Below are positions 36,773-44,782 of a stretch of DNA of 64,000 nt, one piece after another. This DNA is from Pseudomonadales bacterium (GTDB lineage: Bacteria > Pseudomonadota > Gammaproteobacteria > Pseudomonadales > Pseudohongiellaceae). The notes below the pieces were generated by a model that saw only the letters and a program-made list of their open reading frames with translations, was not told the origin of the DNA and made no database searches. Numbering within the stretch: the first letter of the stretch is position 1; each line of letters opens with the position of its first letter. Both the position numbers and the translations under genes were made by a program. The stretch lies in the NCBI GenBank assembly GCA_024234365.1, contig JACKOK010000001.1:248001-312000 (forward strand). The letters are read 5' to 3'.

Positions 36773-39736
36773 ATGAGAATCCATGTTCCCCACAAGCGTC
36801 GATTGCTGTGCACAGCAGTCTCACTTTCTCTGTTGCCGCTATCTCTCCCAAGCTTCGCCCAGCAGGACGAAGTAGAAGAGGTTGTGGTAACGGGTTCCTA
36901 CATCCGCCGCAGTGAGGGCTTTACCCAAGCCTCTCAGGTGACTCAGCTGAGTGCTGACGATCTGGCTGATGAAGGTACTCTCAACCTGGGTGAAGTCATC
37001 CAGAACATGTCCTTCGTGGGTGGTCCCTCATCTTCAGTGACCAACACCATTCAGGGCACCAGCTCCCGCAGCACCAGCATTGACCTGCGCGGTCTGGGTT
37101 CCCGTTCCACGCTGGTACTGATGGATGGCAAGCGCATCGTTGACAACAACGTCAACGCGATGCTGCCGACCATCGCCGTTCAGCGCATTGACATCGTGGC
37201 GGACGGTGCTGCGGCACTGTACGGTTCCGATGCCGTGGCCGGTGTTGTGAACTTCGTCCCCTACAATTCCTATGAAGGTCTGAAGATCGAGGCCTATGGT
37301 GAGCAGGATTCCCGCGGTGACTACGATGAAGAGTCCCTGCAGATGCTGTGGGGCGGCGCCATCGGCGACCTCGATGTCGTCATGGCTGGTCAATATAAGA
37401 CCAACAGCCGTCTGGGCTGGGACGAGCGTCCCTATCTGGCGCAGGCCGGTCTGAACTACTCCTCCAACGCGCCGGGTAACTATGTGGTGCCCAAGCGTGA
37501 TGCCTCCGGCAACTACACCGGTTCTTCCGCCAACGCGGCCGACCCGAACTGTGCACCGGCTTCCCAGCGTCAGTACTATCAGGCGGACGAGATCAACAAC
37601 CCCTACGGCATGCTGGTAGGCACCACCTGCTACTTCGACTACGGTGATACCCGTAGCTATCGTGAGCCGACAGATGTCAGCTCCGTGTTTGCCAATGCCA
37701 CCTGGGATGTCAGCGATGACCTGACCCTGCGTGCGCAGTACTATACCTCCCGTCAGACCAGTTTATCCATCACGTCCACGTCCAACCCGGGTAACTCCCG
37801 TATTGCGGAATTGGGTGCCATTCGTGGTGAACTGCCGGGCAACCCCTTCCTGGCCAAGAACTCTGCCGGCCAGCAGCTCTACGGGGTGGACCTGAACGGT
37901 GACGGCCTGCCCGATCGTGGCAGCGTGGACAAGAACAACGACGGCCTGATGGACTACATCGTTTCCGGCACCACGCCGAACGGTATTCTGCTGCACGAAG
38001 ACGTGCGTCCGCGTACCCTGCGTCCCATCAACAAGACGCACACCCAAGGGGCGGGGTTCTTGTCAGACATGGATAACGTGGCCGGCATCAGCGACAGCAA
38101 CAGCCGTCTGTCACTGCAGGCCGACTTCAAGGTGCCCTTCCTGGAAGGCTGGGAAGGCATGGCAGCCTATGCCATGAGCGAGCAGAACTATCGTCTGATG
38201 GCCACGCAGAACTTCGATATTGAAGCGATGAAGCAGGGCATCAACTGCGACGTGATCAACGATCGCGAGTCCTGCTACAACCCCTTCTTCGTGGTGGATC
38301 AGTCCACCAACAACAGCGTGCAAGTGATGGAAGCGATTGCGGCCCGTCGTCCGAAGTACGAGCAGGATTGGCTGAACACCATCGACATCGTGCTCAACGG
38401 TGAGGTAGGGCTGGGCGGATTCGAGCTGCCTGGCGGCCCGATCGGTGCGGCCATTGGTTACCAGCGTCGTGAAAACAAGTACACCAACACGCCGTCAGTG
38501 ACCGAGCTGCGTGGCGATACCTGGATCGGTGCGCCGTTCCCGGAAGACATCACCACCGGCAGCCGTGAGGTGGATGCCTACTTCGTGGAACTGGCGATCC
38601 CGGTTCTGCCCAGCGTTGAAGTCGAAGCGGCCGTGCGCCGTGAAGAGTTCAGCACCGGTCAGAAGTCCACGGACCCGAAAGTCGGCGTGACCTGGGTTGC
38701 TGCAGACTGGCTGACCCTGCGTGCCACTACCGGTGACGCGTTCATTGCACCGTCTCTGACCCAGTTGCTGGATCCGGTGAGCTGTGGCCTGTCCACCGTG
38801 ACGGACCGCTTCTCTCCGTTCTCTGCCTTCACCACCTACTGTGCCGGCGGTAACCCGGCGCTGACAAACGAAACCTCCACCTCCAATCAGCTCGGTTTCG
38901 ACCTGACTTTCGGTGACTTCGACCTGTCAGTGACCTGGAACGAGACAGACTTCGACAACCGTATCGTCGGTATCTCCGGTCAGCAGATCATGAACGCCGA
39001 CTTTGAAGCGTTCAAGGCCTGGTCCGGTTTCACTGGCAGTGGTTCAGGTGCGGCCAACCAGCCCTCCATGGCACAACTGCAGGCATGGCTGGCCAGCGGC
39101 CTGAGCAACCCGGACATCATCCGCGACAAGAACGATCTGGGCACGATCCTGCAGGTGACCTCACCGGGCAGCGTCAACGCGCAGAGCGTGAAGGTCACGG
39201 CCTATGACATCCAGGGCAACTACCGCTACAGCATGAGAGACTGGGGTGATTTCCGTGTGAACCTGCAGGCAACCATGATGGATTCCTTCGAGTTCCAGGA
39301 CAACGCGACCAGCCCGATTGAGGAAGGCGTAGGCAAGACCAACCTGCTGACGGCGACAGCTCCCGCTGTGCCGAAGTGGAAAGCCAACCTGCGTCTGGGT
39401 TGGGTGATGGGCAATCACGCGGTAACGGGCACCGTTCACTACGTGGATGCACTGGACTGGGATGGTACCAACTACATTCCTGTGATTCAGCGTTTTGCCA
39501 ACACCACGCCGAACCCGAGCATCATCGGTGGGCAGATCAAGGCCTGGACTGACTTTGACCTGGCTTACACCTACCGTGGCGTCAACCTCTACGGTGGCGA
39601 GCTGGGCTTCACCGTGGGTTCACGCAACCTGTTCGACCGTCAGGCTCAGCGTACGCCGGACTTCGCCGGTGTGATCGGTGAGCTGCAGGACCCGATGGGT
39701 CGTTCCATCTACGCACGTATGGTTTACGATTTCTAA
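36773..39736 (+). CDS. TonB-dependent receptor, duplicated copy 2 (intact)
   Basis: The 987-residue receptor has a signal peptide (cleavage near SFA-Q), TonB box 'EEVVVTG' (about 34-40), plug domain (about 50-165, 'IDLRGLGSRSTLVLMDGKR') and a barrel ending in YDF. Two tandem calcium-binding-type loops occur at residues 373-381 (DLNGDGLPD) and 386-394 (DKNNDGLMD). Cysteine pairs in the loops ('DPNCAPAS...GTTCYF', 'INCDVINDRESC') suggest extracellular disulfides. SD AGGAG is 6 bases before the ATG. It is a near-identical paralogue of the frameshifted receptor about 5 kb upstream and is presumably the functional copy. Ligand unknown; the neighbouring oxygenase-like gene is a hint only. Confidence 0.95.
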   Translation: MRIHVPHKRRLLCTAVSLSLLPLSLPSFAQQDEVEEVVVTGSYIRRSEGFTQASQVTQLSADDLADEGTLNLGEVIQNMSFVGGPSSSVTNTIQGTSSRSTSIDLRGLGSRSTLVLMDGKRIVDNNVNAMLPTIAVQRIDIVADGAAALYGSDAVAGVVNFVPYNSYEGLKIEAYGEQDSRGDYDEESLQMLWGGAIGDLDVVMAGQYKTNSRLGWDERPYLAQAGLNYSSNAPGNYVVPKRDASGNYTGSSANAADPNCAPASQRQYYQADEINNPYGMLVGTTCYFDYGDTRSYREPTDVSSVFANATWDVSDDLTLRAQYYTSRQTSLSITSTSNPGNSRIAELGAIRGELPGNPFLAKNSAGQQLYGVDLNGDGLPDRGSVDKNNDGLMDYIVSGTTPNGILLHEDVRPRTLRPINKTHTQGAGFLSDMDNVAGISDSNSRLSLQADFKVPFLEGWEGMAAYAMSEQNYRLMATQNFDIEAMKQGINCDVINDRESCYNPFFVVDQSTNNSVQVMEAIAARRPKYEQDWLNTIDIVLNGEVGLGGFELPGGPIGAAIGYQRRENKYTNTPSVTELRGDTWIGAPFPEDITTGSREVDAYFVELAIPVLPSVEVEAAVRREEFSTGQKSTDPKVGVTWVAADWLTLRATTGDAFIAPSLTQLLDPVSCGLSTVTDRFSPFSAFTTYCAGGNPALTNETSTSNQLGFDLTFGDFDLSVTWNETDFDNRIVGISGQQIMNADFEAFKAWSGFTGSGSGAANQPSMAQLQAWLASGLSNPDIIRDKNDLGTILQVTSPGSVNAQSVKVTAYDIQGNYRYSMRDWGDFRVNLQATMMDSFEFQDNATSPIEEGVGKTNLLTATAPAVPKWKANLRLGWVMGNHAVTGTVHYVDALDWDGTNYIPVIQRFANTTPNPSIIGGQIKAWTDFDLAYTYRGVNLYGGELGFTVGSRNLFDRQAQRTPDFAGVIGELQDPMGRSIYARMVYDF

Positions 39737-39757
39737 ACCTTTCGTGTGTACCACGAC

Positions 39758-39830
39758 AGCCTGCGGGTGTTCGACGCAGGCTCCTGTGGAATCCGCAACA
39801 AAAGAAAGAGGCCTCATGGCCTCTTTTTTT
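39758..39830 (+). terminator. Two-hairpin 3' region and terminator of TBDR copy 2
   Basis: The stem AGCCTGC/GCAGGCT (39758-39764 with 39776-39782) is followed by AAAGAGGCC/GGCCTCTTT (39805-39813 with 39818-39826) and a T-run. The layout matches copy 1. Confidence 0.88.
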
Positions 39831-39980
39831 ATGCCTCTTTTTCGTCCTCGTTCCGCAGCGTGAAAGCTTGTGAAAGCCAGTCCGTCCGGGGTGGGCTTAC
39901 ACTTTGTTAAAACTGCGGGCTCGTTTGGTTCAGCGCGCCCACACAAGCAGGATTCCGTGACGATTGACAGGCTGTAGCGT

Positions 39981-40196
39981 ATGCGAAAACGTCGTTTGAT
40001 TGCCCTGGAGCCCAGGGTGCTTCTGGACGCGGCTGGCGTAGTCAGCGGTGTGGATGCCTATGCGCAGGCAGCGCAAAGCGCGGAAAATTTTCAGCAGGAC
40101 AGCCAGCAGGACAAGCAGGAACACAATGCCGGGGCCTTTCGCTGTTCCAGCGTGAATCCGGTTTCTGATATTCATGCCGCTGTTCCTCTTTCATGA
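39981..40196 (+). CDS. LEPR-XLL micro-ORF, possible remnant of a giant surface protein
   Basis: The 71-codon frame begins 'MRKRRLIALEPRVLLDAAG', which fits the LEPR-XLL N-terminal motif found at the start of very large repeat-bearing adhesins and surface proteins. After about 50 residues (Gln/Asp-rich 'QQDSQQDKQEH') it ends in unremarkable sequence with no repeats. The ribosome site is poor. It may be the stub of a deleted adhesin gene or a genuine small protein; I favour a remnant. Confidence 0.55.
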   Translation: MRKRRLIALEPRVLLDAAGVVSGVDAYAQAAQSAENFQQDSQQDKQEHNAGAFRCSSVNPVSDIHAAVPLS

Positions 40197-40319
40197 AAGT
40201 ATTTGTAAGCATGTCGGAATTCCCCTGTTATAGAATGATGTTTCCTGATAAGGCATCCCGTCAGATTTTCTGGAAGATGTTCTTTCAATGTTATAGCGGG
40301 TGTAAATCTGGATAAGACC

Positions 40320-40685
40320 ATGCAGGCGATTGCACTGATAAACGATGATTCCATTCCCTCGGAAGTCGATGTGCTGGCACTTCGCAATGCGGGGTACGCA
40401 GTGACCGAATTGAGGAGTTCCCAACAGGCCGTGCAGGGAATCTGCGATATGGAGGCTGACCTGTTCATCATCGATCTGCCGCTATCCTACGCAAACGGAT
40501 TCATGCTCAGCCGGCTCATCCGCCGGATTGACGGTGAGGTGGGCATCATTCTGCGCAACGCCGACAGCAATGAGCGAGGAATCTCCGATGGCCTGCGCAC
40601 GGGGGCCGATCTGTATTTCATCAAGCCACTGGATACCAGAACCCTGCTGGCTGCCATTCACTCCCTTAGCAAGCGCCTGACTTGA
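40320..40685 (+). CDS. Stand-alone receiver domain, atypical response regulator
   Basis: The 121-residue protein is a lone CheY-like domain. It has an acidic pair in 'LINDDS', the likely phospho-acceptor Asp in 'FIIDLPLSY' and Lys in 'FIKPLDT'. The conserved switch Thr/Ser is replaced by Asn ('IILRNAD' where the OmpR regulator of this window has 'ILMVTAR'). The closest relative in the window is the receiver of the regulator at 24705. There is no output domain and no adjacent kinase. It may act as a phosphate sink, as a protein-interaction switch, or be a decayed regulator. Confidence 0.75.
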   Translation: MQAIALINDDSIPSEVDVLALRNAGYAVTELRSSQQAVQGICDMEADLFIIDLPLSYANGFMLSRLIRRIDGEVGIILRNADSNERGISDGLRTGADLYFIKPLDTRTLLAAIHSLSKRLT

Positions 40686-40731
40686 ACTCCTGAATTCCCA
40701 CCTCTGATGAACATTTAATGCAATATATTCG

Positions 40732-40740
40732 TTGCTTATT
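40732..40740 (+). promoter_or_regulatory. Extra half-site of the hip operator
   Basis: TTGCTTATT repeats one arm of the inverted repeat found 70 bases downstream, directly in front of hipB. Confidence 0.5.
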
Positions 40741-40808
40741 GAGAGTGATTTAGGATTTTACGACTAAAGCTACTTATTTGTTGCTATGCTTCTGATAAGA
40801 AACTAATA

Positions 40809-40834
40809 TATTGCTTATTTTTTAATAAGCAATA
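40809..40834. promoter_or_regulatory. Probable HipB operator (perfect inverted repeat)
   Basis: TATTGCTTATT (40809-40819) is mirrored by AATAAGCAATA (40824-40834) around TTTT. It lies 14 bases before the hipB start, where autoregulating antitoxins bind. Confidence 0.75.
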
Positions 40835-40847
40835 AATAAGGTTCTTT

Positions 40848-41150
40848 ATGAGCGCCCTGTTGGGACAACTGAAGAAGCGCAGAAAACAGCTCAAGCTGAA
40901 GCAGGCCGACATGATGCAGAGGGCAGGGATGTCGCGGCAGCAGTACCAGCATCTGGAATCCAGAGGGAACCCCAGGCTGGATACCTTGGAGCTGGTGGCG
41001 AAGGGGTTAAAAAGTGAACTGATGCTGGTGCCTGCTGAAAAGAGGTTGGCAGTCATGGCCGTTCTGGAGGAGGGGCATGTTCCGGCCTCGTCTGCGCAAA
41101 AAAATCTGGCAGAAGACCCCTGGCAGGGGCTGCTGGAGAATGAGCCATGA
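40848..41150 (+). CDS. hipB: HipB-like XRE-family antitoxin
   Basis: The 100-residue protein has an N-terminal Cro/C1-type helix-turn-helix ('LKLKQADMMQRAGMSRQQYQHLE', about 18-40) and a C-terminal tail ending 'DPWQGLLENEP'. It should bind the inverted repeat just upstream, repress the pair and neutralise the HipA kinase. Its stop overlaps the hipA start (ATGA), typical of coupled toxin-antitoxin genes. Upstream DNA is markedly AT-rich, suggesting horizontal acquisition. Confidence 0.85.
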   Translation: MSALLGQLKKRRKQLKLKQADMMQRAGMSRQQYQHLESRGNPRLDTLELVAKGLKSELMLVPAEKRLAVMAVLEEGHVPASSAQKNLAEDPWQGLLENEP

Positions 41151-42415
41151 CGCAGGGCGATCGGGTCAGCGTGCTAAGGCTGAGCCTGCATGATCAGTTG
41201 CTTGGCTATCTGGCCGGATATCAGGGTGGCCGCAATACCCTTACGTTTGCCGAGACCTTCAGAGACAATCCCCGGCGCCCTACCTTCAGCCTGGTAACGC
41301 ACCCTGCTTTCCCGCGTGCGGGCAAACTGCTGGCACAGCCGTGGTCAACGAATCAGCGCCTGCCCCCTGTGTTGTCAAACCTGCTCCCCGAGGGAGCGTT
41401 GAGGGAATTCATCGCACAAAGCCTGAAAGTTCACATGGAAAACGAGTTTGAGATTTTTTCCTGTCTCGCGGCCGACCTGCCCGGAGCGCTGCTGGCTACG
41501 GCGATGGAGCCGGAAGACATTCCGGAAAGTGTTTTAACGGAGAATGGCAAAAGGTATCAGGCGACAAGGCCTGAAAGGGCACAGCAAACGCATAAATTCT
41601 CGCTTGCTGGCGTGCAGATGAAATTCTCCATGAAGGAGCGTGATGGGCGTTACAACTTTTCACAGGGCAGTGGGGACCTGGGTGACTGGATAATCAAAAC
41701 CCCTTCGACCCGACACCGTGACGTTCCTTTGAACGAATATACCGCAATGAGCCTGGCCGCATTGGCTGGAGTGGACATCCCCGAAATCAGACTCATTGAG
41801 TTGGAAAAATTGCAGGCTCTGCCAGCGATCAATCTGTCTGATGAAAAATATGCGTATGGCATCAAGCGCTTCGACAGGCAGAACAATATCCGTCTTCACG
41901 CGGAAGACTTTGCCCAGGTTCTGGTGAAATACCCCCATGAGAAATACAATTCTGCAAGCTATGAGCAGATTGCCCGAATACTGTACGAATTTTCCGAAGA
42001 CGGGCTTGCCGATGTGCAACAGTTCGCCAAACGCCTGTTGGTCAATATTCTGCTGGCAAATGGCGATGCGCACCTGAAGAACTGGAGCCTGATTTATCCG
42101 GATCAGGTAAACCCGCGTTTGGCACCGGCATATGACATCGTCAGTACCTCTGTGTACATAGAGAGAGAGCGGGAATTTGCCCTGAATCTTGGTGGGAATA
42201 AAGACTGGTACAGAACGACACTTGCACATTTTGAAGTCTGGGCAGAAAAGTCGGGTGTGCCGTGGAGGGCGATAAAGCCCCACATTGACGATGTTATGCA
42301 AAAGGCCAGAGAACAATGGCCGAAAGCGCTGCAGGACTTTCCCATGAGCCCGGATCACCAGGCGCTTCTTCGGCAGCACTGGCGGGCTTTGCATTCTGAT
42401 TTTCGTATAGGGTAG
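41147..42415 (+). CDS. hipA: HipA-family serine/threonine kinase toxin
   Basis: The 422-residue protein has the HipA N-terminal couple domain (about 5-105), a 'KFSLAGVQMKF' segment with the autophosphorylation-loop Ser (about 152), Lys of the ATP site in 'WIIKTPS', catalytic 'NGDAHLKNWSL' (Asp307) and metal-binding 'YDIVST'. HipA toxins phosphorylate aminoacyl-tRNA synthetases such as GltX and promote persistence. All key residues are present, so the toxin appears functional. Confidence 0.93.
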   Translation: MTQGDRVSVLRLSLHDQLLGYLAGYQGGRNTLTFAETFRDNPRRPTFSLVTHPAFPRAGKLLAQPWSTNQRLPPVLSNLLPEGALREFIAQSLKVHMENEFEIFSCLAADLPGALLATAMEPEDIPESVLTENGKRYQATRPERAQQTHKFSLAGVQMKFSMKERDGRYNFSQGSGDLGDWIIKTPSTRHRDVPLNEYTAMSLAALAGVDIPEIRLIELEKLQALPAINLSDEKYAYGIKRFDRQNNIRLHAEDFAQVLVKYPHEKYNSASYEQIARILYEFSEDGLADVQQFAKRLLVNILLANGDAHLKNWSLIYPDQVNPRLAPAYDIVSTSVYIEREREFALNLGGNKDWYRTTLAHFEVWAEKSGVPWRAIKPHIDDVMQKAREQWPKALQDFPMSPDHQALLRQHWRALHSDFRIG

Positions 42416-42468
42416 ATAAACCCTCTTTGTTTGTCATAGAAATAAGTTGTTATTGGAGAGAAAGATTG

Positions 42469-44667
42469 ATGCCTGTCGGAAATAAAAACAAACCACTGTC
42501 CGGAAAGCTCACCGCCAGAATCAAACCCGTCCTGTCGATCTGGGCTGCGGCATTACTGCTGGCACAAGCCCCCGTGAATGCACAGGAAGCGGTGGGGGAT
42601 GGCACGACAGTGCGTTATCCGGCCTCTTATTTTGCCGAGTATTCCCCCGTGAACGCCCAGGACATGCTGGTGCGTATCCCGGGTATGGAGTCCGTGGCAG
42701 GCAGCAGCGGCGGATCACAGCAGCGCGGCAATGCCAGCCGTGGTGGCCGTGGCCTTGGCAGTGGTGGGGGCGGTACGCAGATCATGATCAATGGCAAGCG
42801 CACGGCGGGCAAGGACAATGACACCAAGTCTCAGCTTGCACGCATCACGGCCGACCAGGTCAACTATATCGAGCTGATCCGTGGCACCTCCGGCGACCTC
42901 GATGTGCGTGGGGGCACCCAGGTCGTGAATATCGTGTTGTTTGAACAGTTGTCCAACACGTCCCTTTCCTACGACCTGACAGGCAGTTACTACGACGATG
43001 GCGTGAGCAAACCCGGTGGCTTGCTCTCCTATGGCGGCCAGGCCGATGCGCTCAGCTATCTGTTCAGTGCTGTGGCGGAACCCAAATACGATCATCGCGT
43101 GTCCACCGAGCACAGTATTCTGCCGGGCTATGTGCCCAATGACCGGATACAGGAAGAGCGCATCCGCAAACAGACCATCTACACCGTGTCCACGAACCTC
43201 GGTTATGACTTTGGTGAGCGCAGCAGCGCCCGTTTCAATGCGCTCTATGCCGAGAGTGATGACCCCACGACAGTCGATCGCCAGACCACTGATCTTACCG
43301 GCATTGCACCCGTTACCTTGCGTGAGCGCGAGGACATTCCCGGGCAGCGCAGCAACTGGGAAATCGGTGGCGACTATGAATACCGCCTCGACAGTGGCAG
43401 CCGTTTCAAAACCCTGTTCATCGCCAACGAAAACGATTCGGGCAGTGTGCGTGAACGTTACGGGTTTGCGGCGGATGGCAGCCAGGCCAAGAACCTGTAC
43501 TTGAATTCCGCCAGCGTGCTGCAGGAGCGTATCGTTCGCGGTTCTTACACCATGGATGCGTTCGGCCAGAACCTCGAGTTTGGTGCCGAGCGTGCGCAGA
43601 CCATTCTCGATTCCAGCCTGCGCCTGGGTGTTGCCTCCAGCACCGGCACACCATCACCTGACTGGGGTGGACTGGTGCCGGTAAAAGTGGCCAATGCCAA
43701 TACCCGGGTGGAGGAGCTGCGCTATGAGCCTTTCCTTATTCACAACTGGCGCATCAACCCCCGCATGAGCCTGGAGACCTCCCTGGTCTATGAGACCTCC
43801 GAGATTTCGCAGAGCGGCGATGCCACCAACAGCCGCAACTTCAGTTTTTTCAAACCGAAACTGGACTACCGTTTCGACATCAATCCGCAGATGCAGGTGA
43901 GGTTGCTTGTTGAGAAAGTGGTGCGACAGTTGAGCTTCACGGACTTCGTGGCCGCAACGGACAACGACGACAACGATTCCAACACCATGGCCGGCAACAG
44001 CAATCTGCGGCCGGATTACTGGTGGAATTACAATCTGACCGCTGAATATCGTCTGTCCGATGACCTCGGTGTGATCAGCGCGAACTTCTACCATCATCGT
44101 CACGTTGATTTCATGCAGCGTATCGATGTCAGCCGACCGGGTGGCCCTCTGGAGTCTGCCCCCGGCAACCTGGGCAAGGCCGACATGCTGGTCTTCGAGC
44201 TCAAGGGCAGCCTGCGCATGACGCCCTTTGGCATGCCGAATGTGCTGGTGACCTCCCTGGCCAGCGCACGCGATTCCTGGGTGCGCGATCCCTTCACCAG
44301 CGAAATCCATCGCTTCAATAATTACACCCGCGGCCAATTCGAGCTTGGTTTCCGCCATGACGTGCCGCAGTGGCGCCTGAACTATGGGGTCAACATGAAG
44401 AATGACATTGATGGGGGCACCAAGCGCTGGGACATCTATGACATCGAATCCGACTACGCGGACCCGGCGTATACCGCCTTCCTCGAAGTCGTTGGCTTCA
44501 ACAATCTCACCTTCCGCCTGGATATCGACAACCTCACCGATGTGGACAACTGCCGCAACCGATTCCGTTACCTGGGCCACATCGCCGACAATATTCTGGA
44601 AGAGGTGGAGTACAACTGTGGTGGATCGGGCCGGACGTTTTCGTTGAAGGTGAGCGGGAGGTTCTAG
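42469..44667 (+). CDS. TonB-dependent receptor-like outer membrane protein
   Basis: The protein (about 732 residues) has a signal peptide (cleavage near VNA-QE) and a short plug domain ('PVNAQDMLVRIPGMESV', 'TQIMINGKRTAGKDND', 'YIELIRGTSGDLDVRGGTQVVNIVL'). A Gly/Ser/Arg-rich insertion (about 80-105) sits in the plug, and a beta-barrel ends in GRF. An obvious TonB box is lacking. I start at ATG 42469, 8 bases after GGAGAG; the frame is open to 42427. It follows hipA by about 50 bases but has its own ribosome site. Ligand unknown. Confidence 0.9.
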   Translation: MPVGNKNKPLSGKLTARIKPVLSIWAAALLLAQAPVNAQEAVGDGTTVRYPASYFAEYSPVNAQDMLVRIPGMESVAGSSGGSQQRGNASRGGRGLGSGGGGTQIMINGKRTAGKDNDTKSQLARITADQVNYIELIRGTSGDLDVRGGTQVVNIVLFEQLSNTSLSYDLTGSYYDDGVSKPGGLLSYGGQADALSYLFSAVAEPKYDHRVSTEHSILPGYVPNDRIQEERIRKQTIYTVSTNLGYDFGERSSARFNALYAESDDPTTVDRQTTDLTGIAPVTLREREDIPGQRSNWEIGGDYEYRLDSGSRFKTLFIANENDSGSVRERYGFAADGSQAKNLYLNSASVLQERIVRGSYTMDAFGQNLEFGAERAQTILDSSLRLGVASSTGTPSPDWGGLVPVKVANANTRVEELRYEPFLIHNWRINPRMSLETSLVYETSEISQSGDATNSRNFSFFKPKLDYRFDINPQMQVRLLVEKVVRQLSFTDFVAATDNDDNDSNTMAGNSNLRPDYWWNYNLTAEYRLSDDLGVISANFYHHRHVDFMQRIDVSRPGGPLESAPGNLGKADMLVFELKGSLRMTPFGMPNVLVTSLASARDSWVRDPFTSEIHRFNNYTRGQFELGFRHDVPQWRLNYGVNMKNDIDGGTKRWDIYDIESDYADPAYTAFLEVVGFNNLTFRLDIDNLTDVDNCRNRFRYLGHIADNILEEVEYNCGGSGRTFSLKVSGRF

Positions 44668-44782
44668 AGAAAAGCAAAGGAGTGTGGTGTGGGATTTTAG
44701 GGGCCAAACTGTCTTATAAATGTTGACAGTCATAGCCATATGAAATGATTGCCAGACGTCAGCCGTTTAAGCTGATTTGCGT

